The notes beneath the pieces are model-generated. The model ran no database searches, was not told where the DNA came from, and saw only the letters and a list, made by a program, of their open reading frames with translations. Shown here piece after piece: positions 1-9,859 of a stretch of DNA of 64,000 nt; position 1 is the first letter of the stretch; every line of letters begins with the position of its first letter. The stretch is taken from contig CACRXP010000002.1 of the NCBI GenBank assembly GCA_902702965.1, forward strand, positions 4,650,724-4,714,723, given 5' to 3'. A program made the translations under genes and the position numbers. The DNA is from Spirometra erinaceieuropaei. Lineage: Eukaryota > Platyhelminthes > Cestoda > Diphyllobothriidea > Diphyllobothriidae.

Positions 1-975
1 CCGGGCGGATTCCGTGTGGGCGCGCTACCGATGCGGAGTATTTTATAATCGACCATCAGGCCGGCAACTGATAAGGCGACTGGACGTTGTGTGCCGAAGC
101 AGGGATTGAATAAAAAAAACAGCAAACCCAGATGTTTGGCCACTTTGCTCAAAAAACTGCCTTGGTATTATCCTGGCTTGTTCATAGGTTGCAGCAAGAC
201 GTCCCTGACAGGCAGCATGTTATTGTGAATGAATCAGTGTAGGAGCACAGCGAACAAAATTTGGTCTTCTTTCCTACGCCGTAACTTTCCTTTTTCTCAC
301 TTTTGAGCATATTAACGAATTGCAGTTAGCGTTCCTCCTCCCCTCCCCCCCCCGCCCTCTTTATGCTTCCAGGACATACCGGAAACAGTGCAGGGAGAAA
401 CAGGGATCCTAGATGACTGCACCTGGGAAGCGAGAATGCAAAATCGACTAAGCGCACATCCGACAGGGCCGTGTCGCGCCTACCGTTCCAGTCAAGCGGA
501 AGCCAGACAAAGCGACACGCCCTAAACAGTAGTTCCCCTTTCCTCTGGATAATTTGCAAACTTGTTAGTCAATATTTTTATCCGCAGAAAGCATTAGAAA
601 GTCTGCGAGATTCGGGGGTAAGTCTTACCTTATTTGTAGGTACATTTATATTTATTTTCGTTCAAAACGGGCGAGGTACTAATAAATTGCACTGTTAAGT
701 TTCTCCAGCCAAATTAAACCCTGCATTAGCCACCCTCAAGAAGTGGACACCCCTGTCTTATTTTCCCAAACTTTGGAACTTATGCATGTTTACTTGTAAG
801 GTAGATGTTCAACTTCAGTTTTAATGCGCTTGGTGCTTTCCGCTGAGGTGATACTAGCAAAAAGAAGTGAGCCTATCATTTTGGTAATATTCCTAATATC
901 AGGAGTATGCGTAGTGGTAATAATGCAACTCGGCCTAGTGAAAATCGACAGTTCGACCGTCGATTGCGACGATGT
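1..975. other. No recognised gene or repeat
   Basis: I see no convincing exon, tRNA or transposon signature here. It holds a poly-C/pyrimidine-rich patch near 331-360 and short open frames on both strands with no recognisable domain. I treat them as chance. Confidence 0.4.
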
Positions 976-979
976 CCGC

Positions 980-1205
980 CGTGTACTCCATAGCACGCTG
1001 GGCACAGAGACGGTGACTGAGCATGCATTAGTTTAAAGTGATAGTAGACCCGTGCTCTGCATCTACCGTGCCCAAGTGAGCCCAATGTCATGGCAAAGTC
1101 CCGGAGACCGGAGGATCGGGCGTAAGCGGCACAAACCTGCACGTGATCGTGCCCCCCCTCCTCCATGTGTAGTATCTGCTTTGACCTGGCCCCAATGCTC
1201 ATTCA
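980..1205 (-). repeat. Dispersed repeat family A, partial copy
   Basis: The minus strand resembles other copies near 22.7, 40.2, 43.7, 46.8 and 57.1 kb. The shared blocks are a 'CTACTATCACT' stretch, a 'CACCGT' block and a terminal motif ending in 'GTGGACATC'-like sequence. No coding capacity or pol III boxes were recognised, so the element class is unknown. A long open frame across this copy and the next repeat (1052-1666) is not a gene. Confidence 0.5.
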
Positions 1206-1389
1206 GCGTACCTATGGCGTGGTCTTTACAACTGCGTCATACATCGCCAGAAACCTCGGTTAAACGCACGTTTGAGCTTTTGGCTTGCAAGTGTGTTAGA
1301 AGTGTGGTGGAAGCGCTATCATGCAAAAGTTGGCTATTGGAAGTGCTACTTGTGAGAGAGCCCCATGACACAGCGAGACCAGTAAGTTC

Positions 1390-1620
1390 CGTAAGACGAT
1401 CGGTGAGCGCCCTTCTACCAATTGTAAGCACCCGATTGCAACCGACGGGACAACGAGCCCGCGGCTCAGTAGTTAGGGGCATTGGACTTGTAACCAACAG
1501 GTCGCGGGATCGAGCCCCAATTGTTCCACACCTCAGGGTTGGGCATGACTGGCTGACGGCGGCAGAAATGGCCATACCAGTCTCCCTTATCTTTGCCACG
1601 GCCTGTTCAGGACATCAAAA
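1390..1620 (+). mobile_element. tRNA-derived SINE-like repeat, 5' two thirds
   Basis: A tRNA-like head is followed by the family body. The head has an A-box-like 'CGGCTCAGTAGTTAGGGGC' and a B-box-like 'GGTCGCGGGATCGAGCC'. The body is the segment that elsewhere reads 'GCCAGAAATGGCCATTCCAG' and ends in a 'CTTTGTC' block. Upstream of the head is the shared 'ACGATCGGTGAGCGCCC' segment, which in other copies forms the 3' end of the unit. This suggests a tandem or permuted structure. Confidence 0.75.
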
Positions 1621-1654
1621 ACGTGTAAACTCTGGAATCGGAAGTAAGGCAGGA

Positions 1655-2215
1655 AAGGTAGTATAACGCAGTCACCCCATGAAGAAGGAGACACGATCGA
1701 CGGGACAAGAGCTTTACTAGCCTGACGTTTCGGATTCCTACTCGAATCCATCATCAGAGACAAAAGAGCAGAAACGGGTGGTTGTTGCACAAGGGGCTGC
1801 GGTATTTATAGGATGCAGCAGCCATGCTACCGCATACCTATGAACGTTCACGGCTTCTCCCTTCATCCGGGATTGTCACACTTGGTGTGATCATTGCTTG
1901 ATGGCCGACATTCGAGTCGATAATTGCTGCAATTTCATCACGTGCGTTGGATGCTGGCGTGATGATTGCTCGACCATCTGACGCGTTGACCCGGGTGTTG
2001 GGAAGAGTGTTCAACAGTGCGCTCCCCGCGTGGCCAATTACTCCGCCTAGACGAAGTCTCAGCACGCTGTATTGAATGGGAAGATCGTTGCACTTGTTGA
2101 TGGACTGGGGGTCAGTAAACCATGATTCCAGTAGCTAATAAAGCTCTTGTCCCGGCGATCGTGTCTCCTTCTTCAAGACTACTTCCTGGGACTCGGCTCT
2201 TCGCTTCTATTGGCA
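1655..2215. mobile_element. PLE-associated foldback element (inverted terminal blocks with ribozyme-like core)
   Basis: The left end (1674-1720) and right end (2132-2185) are inverted copies of one terminal block: GAAGAAGGAGACACGATCG followed by a GGGACAAGAGCTTTA-type segment. The same block makes the large palindrome at 37.7-37.9 kb. On the minus strand the left end carries a hammerhead-like core (1720-1761); at the right end the core is deleted. The interior (about 1765-2090) is shared with 48095-48385 and has no recognised protein domain. Sequence to the right of the element (to 2215) matches the left flank of the 37.7 kb palindrome. Confidence 0.6.
1720..1761 (-). ncRNA. Hammerhead-ribozyme-like motif (candidate)
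   Basis: On the minus strand the order is GUCU, CUGAUGA, a 6-bp hairpin (GGATTC/GAATCC), GAAA, CGUC and AGGC. GUCU can pair with AGGC as a 4-bp stem I. GAAACGUC leaves no stem III loop, so cleavage could occur only as a dimer. One extra U between CUGAUGA and stem II departs from the standard core. Short stem III hammerheads are associated with Penelope-like elements, which fits the neighbourhood. Activity is inferred only. Confidence 0.4.
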
Positions 2216-2810
2216 GTCACCCCATTTTAGTCTACTCGATAAAGTAGGAAAGCACTCGATTTCATAAACGGCTGTGCTCCTCCCTCAAAACTGGCTTTGA
2301 GAAAGCGGGCCATGGACTGTTACATGTACGTAGTCGGCTTGGGAATGCACATTGTGAATATCGTCGCTACAGTATTGACCTCAACGTTTAAAACACGTTC
2401 CTTTCCTACCTCTGAAGGCTCCAGCTCACGTCCTCCATTTGACAGAGCTGTCTTCCTAAAGCTCTTTCCAAACATCTCGAGATTCTGCGGCATCCTGGCT
2501 AACCCTTTACTACGCCATGTAACCGTAGCGTTCTTAAACGCTAGTCGCTTAAGAGTACTTTATAGGGAAAGGGACCGTGTTGGTTCAGCCGGTTCCGGTG
2601 TTGGTGAAATATTTTTAGTACTGTTGCGTATGGGTCACTAACAGTCAGCCGGATTTGACGCTCAATGTTGTATATTCTAGTGCCTCTGTTTGATGGCACA
2701 TAACTGCAAGGCATCGGAAACGAAACAGTCTCATTGATGGCAAAACATGGTAACCATTTCAGTGCAGTCGCTGGGTTTTCTAGTGTAATGTGATGGAACA
2801 AGCCAATTAT
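2216..2810. other. No recognised gene
   Basis: Open frames of 114 and 86 codons overlap on opposite strands here. Neither shows a recognisable domain, signal peptide or splice-bounded exon structure. I see nothing supportable. Confidence 0.35.
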
Positions 2811-2814
2811 GTTG

Positions 2815-3145
2815 TCAGGGTTGGATATGGCTGCCTATCGACGGATAATGAGATTGAAATGGCCACGTCAGTCTCTCTGTCCTTGTCGGTAATGTTCTTC
2901 TGCCTACATTACGCGCCGCTGTCCGACTGCTGACGGAACGAGTGATGCACGTAGCGCGATTGATGAGCTGACGATGGCTAATAAGCCAGAAGTGGCCCTT
3001 CCAGTCTCCCTTGTCTTTGTCGGTAACACCATTCTGTCTATATTGAGCGCCGCTGTCCGACTGCTGATTGGAATGGAGAGAGGGCCGGTAAGGCACAACG
3101 GGACGAGTGAGTTCCGGAAGAAAGATAGGTGAGCGCCCCCTCTAC
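2815..3145 (+). mobile_element. Two partial SINE-like repeat copies in tandem
   Basis: Two successive body-to-3'-end fragments each run from a 'CCAGTCTC..TGTC' block through 'GCGCCGCTGTCCGACTGCTG'. The second continues to the terminal 'GGTAAGGCACAACGGGACGA' and 'GGTGAGCGCCCCCTCTACCATT' segments. The tRNA-like head is missing from both. The second copy abuts a TA microsatellite, beyond which an oppositely oriented copy begins. Confidence 0.7.
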
Positions 3146-3148
3146 CAT

Positions 3149-3171
3149 TATATATATATATATATATATAT
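3149..3171. repeat. (TA)n microsatellite at the axis of an inverted SINE pair
   Basis: An uninterrupted TA run sits between 'GCGCCCCCTCTACCAT' on the left and 'ATGGTAGGGGACGC' on the right, which are inverted versions of the same SINE end. Confidence 0.95.
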
Positions 3172-3231
3172 GATGGTAGGGGACGCTCACCGATCGTTCA
3201 TATGGAACTCAGTCGTTCCGTTGTGCCTTAC

Positions 3232-3284
<53 letters not shown>

Positions 3285-3330
3285 AGCCCAACCAGCAGCC
3301 GCACAGCGGCGCATGATATATAGGCAGAAT
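3172..3330 (-). mobile_element. SINE-like repeat, 3' end portion, with expanded (CT)n
   Basis: In reverse orientation this matches the 3' part of the family, from ATGGTAGGGGACGCTCACCG to the 'CAGCAGCCGCACAGCGGCGC' block and 'GGCAGAAT'. Other copies have 'GGGCTCTCTCTCGAGCCC' at the internal position; here the CT run is expanded to 48 nt (3235-3282). Confidence 0.75.
3235..3282. repeat. (CT)n microsatellite
   Basis: Forty-eight nucleotides of CT lie inside a SINE copy, expanded from the short CTCTCTC normally present at that position. Confidence 0.95.
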
Positions 3331-3510
3331 GGCCCAGTGAGTAGAGGCGTGGACTTCTAAACTAACAGGTCGCGAGTTCGAGGCTCGGGTGTTCCACACT
3401 TCGGGCTTAGGTATGGCTGGCTGACGACAGCTAATAAGCCAGAAACGGCAATTCCAGTCTCCCTTGTCTTTGTCAGTAATACCATTCTGCCTATATATGT
3501 ATATATATGA
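3331..3510 (+). mobile_element. SINE-like repeat with tRNA-like head
   Basis: The A-box-like region is degenerate (CCCAGTGAGTAGAGGC). The B-box-like GGTCGCGAGTTCGAGGC is clear, followed by the full body to 'ATTCTGCCTATATATG'. The copy lies in opposite orientation to the preceding fragment. Confidence 0.75.
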
Positions 3511-3669
3511 CAGAGGGAAGAGGATAGATTCTGGATGGTAAATTGATACAGGGCTTGTTTGTCTTCATTCAGCCAATCATGACCCAAAGCACCAGCTGGC
3601 ACCGAAAACACAAACATGCGCGCACAAACACACCTGATGTAGCGGATCCAACACTGCGCCTACCAGACC

Positions 3670-3689
3670 TATATATATATATATATATA
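3670..3689. repeat. (AT)n microsatellite
   Basis: A simple AT run in otherwise unrecognised sequence. Confidence 0.95.
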
Positions 3690-3699
3690 GCGGATACTC

Positions 3700-5190
3700 A
3701 AATGGTATTTTAGTTCGCTCGCTTGGGATCAGGTTTGCTCTAATGAAAAGGTGGATTCAATGAAATTGTGACTGGTTACGTGACTTCAATGGACGATATA
3801 CGGTTGTGGCAGCGGAGGCGGTGGTAAGACGCAGTGAGAACAAAACTAATCGCTAGAATTGGCAGCCCTATCTAAGAACAAGGTGTGGAGCATGCATTAT
3901 ATAATTGCACTTGCGGTGTGTCCGCAGAGCGCGCGCGCGTGCGCTGGCGACCAGTCTCAATTACAAGGGCGGTCTAAATCAGCAGATGGAATTTCCACAA
4001 CTGGCTACAAGACCTGATTAAGAGTGGTGTTGACTTGACTGGAAAAAGAAACTCAATTTTTACGAAGGAGGGGAAAGGCGGGGTGAAGAAGACTTTATTG
4101 AAAGTCAACGTTGGGATATAAAGCAGGACGAGGAGAGCACGAAGACTCTCCCTAGTCTCCTTGCCCTCCTCCTCCGCCTTCCCCTCCCTACAAGACTCCG
4201 CCCTAGATATGCATTAATACTGTATGCCATAGGCACACAGATATGAAAACAGAAGGGTGGGGAAGGAATAACGCCGAGATGATGCAGAAATGCAGCGCCA
4301 TTGACTAAAACAGGTCTGCTTCGGAGAGACCGTTGTGAGATGGCACAAGGACATTCAACTGCAAAATCGGCCTCCGGGGAGAGATGGGACTTCAGTCCCC
4401 ACCTGACATCAATGTGGTTTTGATAATGAGCGCAAGCACTACTCAACGATGATGCAAAGTCAACCCAGCTTTCCCGGCAACAGTTTCAGCCGACCGGCAA
4501 GAGAAAATGTGGCTCAATTTGGCGAAAATCTGAAAATTACGGAGTATCAGATTCCACGGTACACCCCTACCAAAAGGCAAAGGGAGGGATGCAATTTCAG
4601 TCCGGAGATTCTTTAAGAAAAAAGTCAATGAGTAGTCGTTGGCAAAACAATCCCGAGGTCAAAATGGGCAGGTTTGACAGCTGGAATGCAAGGAGGAACT
4701 GGAATACTCGGTGACGCCACGACGGCGGTTAAATCTCGACGTGGACGTCGTGACTTTGAGGTGTCGTAGGCCCGGCTAGGTTGCATGCGACTGTGTCTGT
4801 GCTAGAGGCAAGTTATGAGGAGGAGGAGGAGGAGGGGGGGCTTTTTAGACCTAAAAATGCACCCAGTACCATCACATGCATGGCCGCCGTCCAGTACCTT
4901 ATTCAAGCGTAAATCACCGACAGGGTTGCTTGTCTTCAGGCACGCAAATGGCAGTTCACAGACTTTAGCTCTTTTGCCACATCACACTGCTCCAGAACTT
5001 AACTGTCGCGTGATCGACCTCGAAGTAGCCCCGCACAATGCCAATAGGTGAAAGTACGAGTTATCGTACGGTTTTATATATAAAGTAAAGGTGACGCTCA
5101 ATATCTCAGTGCTGAGGTGAAGCAAAGGCCGAGCGGTTTCACTAACGCAGTCTACGTAGATGTGTTTCCCTCATTTGCCTTTGTCCCTTA
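3700..5190. other. No recognised gene; short GGA tract
   Basis: Open frames here (for example minus 4446-4105) show no recognisable domain. A (AGG)n tract lies at about 4818-4833, and a short alternating GCGCGC run at about 3929-3939. Confidence 0.35.
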
Positions 5191-5196
5191 TATGTA

Positions 5197-6192
5197 CAGT
5201 CAGTGACCTATCTCATGAAATGTTGGCTGAAATTCTGAAATGCGTTTTCGATTAGGAAGAATTACTTGGTCGCGGTTGTAATACTGCTTATCTTGTGGCA
5301 TACTCTTATAACATTTCGGACGTGGCAGGATGTCGGCTTTTAAATGCACTTCTTTTCAATCTCCTGTAGAAAGCGTGCTCGGTAAAAAATGACTACTTAA
5401 GTAGCATCCATTTTCCCCATTGATTTTCGATGGCCTTGAAAATTCAAATATATTTTATAGAAACCGTGAACAAAGATATGCTTTCTTTTAGTCAATCAAT
5501 AGAAAATCACGTCTTCTTTATATTTTATACTTAGGGAAGGAGTATAATTAGGTTTTAAAAAAAGTTTTCTAATTGCCGAATAATTTGGAGCCTGATCATT
5601 CGTTGCATTAGCGCTTAGTGATTTCGCTCTACAAGGTGCATGCGTTCCGCGTAAAGAAAATCACACATTTTTCTATGCTATTAAAGAGATATCATACAGA
5701 GTTCATAAAATTTTGCAATGGATGCGGACCATGTTGTACATTTCATGAGGAGCAGTGGTAAACGGCCAGGTACGACGCTACGTGAATGGAAATTTCGCGG
5801 TCTTAAAAAGTCTCATAATTAGAACCTTTTTAAAAACCTAATTATACTCCTTCCCTAAGTATAAAATATAAAGAAGACGTGATGTTCTATTGATTGACTA
5901 AAAGAAAGCATATTTTTGTTCATGGTTTCTATAAAGTATAGTTGAATTTTAAAGACCATCGAAAATCAATGGGAAAGATGCATGCTACTTAAGTAGTCCT
6001 TTTTTACAGAGCACGCTTTCTACGGGAGATTGAAAAGAAGTGCACTTAAAAGCCGACATCCTGCCAAGTCCAAAATGTTATAAGAGCATGCCACAAGATA
6101 AGCAGTATTACAAGCGCGACCAAGTAATTCTTCCCAATCGAAAACGCATTTCAAAATTTCAGCCAACATTTCATGAGATAGGTCACTCACTG
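5197..6192. mobile_element. Foldback MITE 1 (Tc1/mariner-like, TA duplicated), complete
   Basis: The 996-bp element begins CAGT and ends ACTG, flanked by TA on both sides (5195-5196 and 6193-6194). Long inverted arms (about 5197-5585 and 5815-6192) are nearly identical over several hundred bases, starting at the tips. The centre of about 230 bp is unique. No transposase frame is present, so it is non-autonomous. TA target duplication and CAGT tips are typical of the Tc1/mariner superfamily, although arms this long are unusual for it. Confidence 0.85.
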
Positions 6193-6237
6193 TATTAATA
6201 CGCCTTGTAATCTAATCGTGAACGCCACATTGTCATC

Positions 6238-6262
6238 ATATATATATATATATATATATATA
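6238..6262. repeat. (TA)n microsatellite
   Basis: A 25-nt TA run located 45 bp outside the right tip of the foldback element. Confidence 0.95.
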
Positions 6263-7975
6263 CATGCATACAGAACGAGATGACCAACAAAGACAAAGGA
6301 GCTGGGGACAAATCGGTATATTCCTTTCGATATATGTGGGAAGAAAAACGATTCTCGGAATTGCAGTTGCACTGCTCCCACGTTTCAACATAAGTTCCCA
6401 CCGTTGAAGGCGGTTATAGTACTGCGCCTCGCAGGATTTATGTGAAATGACAAGTATTATAACTTAGTAAAATGGGCTGATCTTTGCAATCGACGCAGCC
6501 GAAGGGAAACCCTTGGCAGTCGTTGCCCTCATTCACATTAAAATTAGTTGTACCCCTTGTTTGCGCATCTTTGTGGCTGGCCAAACAGATGAAACGTTCC
6601 GACCACATTACATATTATCAGTCTGGGGTACCACAGAGAGTGGGCACTTTTCTTTTTAGATTCATGTGCTAAGAAAAAGGCCGTTTTTCACACAAAATCC
6701 GTTTCTGACTTAATTTATGAATGAAAACGGGTATACTTTGGAAAAAACATCCGTTCATCTTCTTGATGTGGGTAGCTCCACTATCAAGTGTCGTAGACCA
6801 CATATGTATATACAAGCCCCAAAAGGCAGTAACAACGCCTAAAGGAAATCGTTTATCTCAAAACACCCGTAACAGCCATCGAACGGCAACCATGACTTCT
6901 GGTAAGGTGTTTTTTTTTGCGGTTTATGTCCAGTCAAAACTTAGCTTAGGTCAGGTACAGGTGCCGCGTTAGCTATCTCAGGAACACTTTAAAACTTGTA
7001 AGGACGCTCTATGGTGTACTTATTTTCCTGGAATGGCCGCATGGCGAACAGAACCAGCAAGTAAATAGCGAAAGGAGTATTAGTATTGCGGGGACAAAAT
7101 AATCGCTATTACCCAGGAAAGTGTTCAAACATGGAGGGCTGTATAACTTTCTCCCCAAACTCTTAAGAAAAACCGTGTAGGGTGCGATCATTCATATGCA
7201 AAATAGTTTAGAAGATAATTCCCGGGGAGAAAATTAATCGGAAAATTACTTTTATCATATAAGTCTATGAATATGACCCAAGCCGCCATCTGCAGACAAA
7301 TTCGACGTCAAGAAGTCGCTTTACAGGAAACAGGCTTTCGAGATCTGTCTCACTTTGGAAACGCGGAAACCAGAAACTACGGAAGTCATTGTTCAGGCAG
7401 GCGCTTGAGGACGCCAAAAGCTGCAAAGTACTCGCGGACATTTCAAGGACGACTTAAGACTCTGCAGACTCCAGAGTGGCCAGCAAACACCGTAATTTTA
7501 CGGAAGGAAAATTTTGCCAGTGAGCGAAATTGCATGCTCATTACTGCGTCGCTAATTGTAAGTCTACTTTTAGTCGCCGAGGCGGCTTCTCGGCAAGCAA
7601 CCATATGAAAGCATCTATTACCGGGGCGTTTCTACCTAAAAACCTAAACAAAATCACCATCGACAAAGTCATTCAATGCAAGGATTGCAGAGTCTGAGTT
7701 TCAGTTCTGAAAATCACGCAGAAATATTCCGATAAACATCAAGAAGTTGGCTGGCTGCGACAAGGTATGCTGTACTATTTCATGGGAATAGTTTAGTCAA
7801 ATGGTCCTGAAGATGCTGTTGTAATTACGGTGACTTGCTGTTTATTAACGGACATGGCATTAGGTGCTTAGATAAACTCTGTTTACAAATATTACGAGAA
7901 ATTTCACGCTTTTAGCACTTCCGGTTTTCTTAACGAATTATTATTCCTCGGAAACGTAAAAGTAGCTTTATGACT
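6263..7975. other. No recognised gene
   Basis: A 113-codon plus-strand frame at 7267-7608 and shorter ones nearby have no recognisable domain. The former has a hydrophobic C-terminal patch (about residues 90-108), but nothing supports its expression. Confidence 0.35.
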
Positions 7976-7979
7976 TATT

Positions 7980-8335
7980 CTGTTGCCATTTCTGGCTTAT
8001 TAGCCGTCATCAGCCAGTCATACCCAACCCCAAGTGTGGATCACTTGAGATTCGAACCCGGGATCTTTGGTCATGGAGTTTGACGCTCTAACATTGAGCC
8101 ACGGGCCCGTTGTCCTGTCGGTTGTGATCGGGAATTTCAATTAAGACAGTGGGCGCTCGCCGATCGGGTTACGGAACATGCTTGTTCCGTTGTGCCTTGG
8201 GGCTCATACTAGAACCCTCGCAGGCAGTCGCACAGCGACTAGTGATATAGGTAGGTAAGGTGATACCGACAAAGACAAGGGAGACCGGAATGGCCATTTC
8301 TGGCTTATTAGCCGTCATCAGCCAGTCATACCCAA
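7980..8335 (-). mobile_element. SINE-like repeat, subfamily 2, long copy
   Basis: Reverse-oriented tRNA-like head: read on minus, 'GTGGCTCAATGTTAGAGCGT' (A box) and 'GATCCCGGGTTCGAATC' (B box), with a different anticodon-arm region (AAACTCCATGACC) from the other subfamily. The head is flanked by the family body on one side (7985-8030) and by the 3' segment plus another body on the other (8150-8335). Confidence 0.8.
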
Positions 8336-8620
8336 CCCCGTGGCTCAATGGCAGAGCGTAAAACTCCATGACCAAAGATCCCGGGTTCGAATCTGAAGTG
8401 ATCCACACTTGGGGTTGGATATGACTGGCTCATGACGGCTAATATGCCAGAAATGGCCATTCCGGTCTCCCTTGTCTTTGTCGGTATCACCTTATCTACC
8501 TATATTACTAGTCGCTGTGCGACTGCCTGCGAAGGTTCTAGTATGAGCCCCTAGGCACAACGGAACAAGCATGTTCCGTAACCTGATCGGCGAGCGCCCA
8601 CTGTCTTAACATATGTATAT
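8336..8620 (+). mobile_element. SINE-like repeat, subfamily 2, inverted partner
   Basis: A plus-oriented copy begins directly at the tRNA-like head (GTGGCTCAATGGCAGAGCGT, then CCCGGGTTCGAATC). It continues through the body to the 3' end near 'GATCGGCGAGCGCCCA'. With the preceding copy it forms an imperfect inverted repeat of more than 200 bp per arm. Confidence 0.8.
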
Positions 8621-9054
8621 ATATAAAAGATAGAAGGCTCGTCGGAAAAAATCGAGTTGTACCTGTGAATTTTCGAGCTGGTGACACCAACCCGTGAAAG
8701 TGAAAAGGTGGCGTGACAGGGCAGCCACTGACAGGACACCAACTAATGTATGAAAAGAAGGTGGACACATAATTAAGCTATATATATCGATATATATATG
8801 GTAAAGGCATTATACCGTACTCCCGACATGCATACTTCCTAAAAGCCCAGACACGTGTTTCGACGATATTCTGCCGCTGCGTGACACAGCTGCAATGGGT
8901 TCGGCTCTTCAGTGGGACCCCCAATGTGCCCTATGCGGTTTCCGGTAGATGAAGTTCACAGAAGAATCAAGCAAAGAATTTCAGAAATTCCTCAGTACAG
9001 GACATGGATTTAAGTCTCCGGGACATGACGTTTTAGAGTCACACGCGAAATTTG
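8621..9054. other. No recognised gene; short TA tracts
   Basis: Short TATATA runs occur at about 8611-8624 and 8781-8799. No domain-bearing frame was seen. Confidence 0.4.
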
Positions 9055-9290
9055 GGCAGAATGGTACTACAAACAAAAACAATGGAGACTGCAATGGCCA
9101 TTTCTGGCTTACTGGCCCTCGTCGCCTAGCCATAGAAAACCCCGAGACGTGAAACACCTGAGGCTCGAACTCGCGACCTGTTAGTTAGAAATCCAACGCC
9201 CCTAACCACTGAGCCACAAGGTCAGTATCCCATCGGTTTCGATCGAATATATGCAAAGGAGGGACGCTAACCGATCGTTCATACGGAACT
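9055..9290 (-). mobile_element. SINE-like repeat, body plus tRNA-like head
   Basis: In reverse orientation it runs from 'GGCAGAATGGTACTAC' through the body to the B box ('GGCTCGAACTCGCGACC') and A-box region ('GAGCCACAAGG'). It then continues to 'GGACGCTAACCGATCG', the terminal segment. Confidence 0.75.
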
Positions 9291-9475
9291 CACTTGTTCC
9301 GCTGTGCCTTACGGGCTCTCTCTCGGGCCCCACCAGCAGCCGCGCAGCGACGCATGATATATAAGCAGAATGCTATTATCGACAAAGGCGAGGGAGACTG
9401 GGATGGCCATTTCTGGCTTTTTAGCCGTCCTCGGCCAGTCATACCCAACCTCGAGGTTTGGAACACCTGGTATAT
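9291..9475 (-). mobile_element. SINE-like repeat, 3' end and body
   Basis: It continues the previous unit in the same orientation: 'GGAACTCACTTGTTCCG', the CT-rich segment, 'GCGCAGCGACGCATGATATA' and the body up to 'GTTTGGAACACC', where a TA run interrupts it. The two units therefore form a tandem pair. Confidence 0.75.
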
Positions 9476-9504
9476 ATATATATATATGTGCTGTCGATTA
9501 GGCA

Positions 9505-9560
9505 GGATATTTAAGTGGGGGTGTAACACTGATTATAATGTGGTGGAATCACAAGACAAA
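9505..9560. mobile_element. Fragment of a foldback MITE arm
   Basis: The stretch 'GTGTAACACTGATTATAATG' and its flanks match the left arm of the foldback element at 13840-13890. It is cut off by SINE sequence on the right. Confidence 0.5.
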
Positions 9561-9735
9561 GGTAGTGGAATGGCCATTTCTGGCATATTATCCATCATCG
9601 GTCTGTCATAGTCAACCCCGAAATGTGGGACACCTAGGGCTCCATCCCGCGACTTGTTGGCCAGAAGTCCAACGTTTCCAGCCTTTGAGTCACGGGTCCG
9701 TTGTCCTATTGGTTGCGATCGGGTATGAACAATGG
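9561..9735 (-). mobile_element. SINE-like repeat copy
   Basis: Reverse-oriented body ('ATGGCCATTTCTGGCATATT') followed by a degenerate B box ('GGCTCCATCCCGCGACTTG') and A-box region ('TTTGAGTCACGGG'), ending 'CGATCGGGTATGAACAATGG'. Confidence 0.7.
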
Positions 9736-9850
9736 TAGAAAGGCGTTGGACCTCTGGCCAACGGGTCGCAGGATCGAACCCCAGACGTTGCACACCCCGA
9801 GTTGGGTACTGGCTGGCAGAAAGAGAGCCAATACCGCTCTTTAAAAGTCA
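9725..9850 (+). mobile_element. SINE-like repeat head, inverted to its neighbour
   Basis: Plus-oriented 'GAAAGGCGTTGGACCTCTGG' and 'GGTCGCAGGATCGAACCCC' tRNA-like sequence, followed by the start of the body ('GGGTACTGGCTGGCAG'). Confidence 0.65.
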
Positions 9851-9859
9851 AACATCCAA

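Noticed and set aside
1052..1666. Longest N-free open frame outside TMEM104 (204 codons, plus strand)
   Set aside because: It runs across an inverted family A copy and a SINE with a tRNA-like head; no domain is present and the other strand is open too.
3331..3420. Genuine tRNA genes at SINE heads
   Set aside because: A and B boxes are recognisable but stems are degenerate and every copy is joined to the same non-tRNA body.
2815..3510. CRISPR-like array, because of the repeated short blocks
   Set aside because: The repeats are SINE fragments in both orientations with unequal spacing, in a eukaryotic context.
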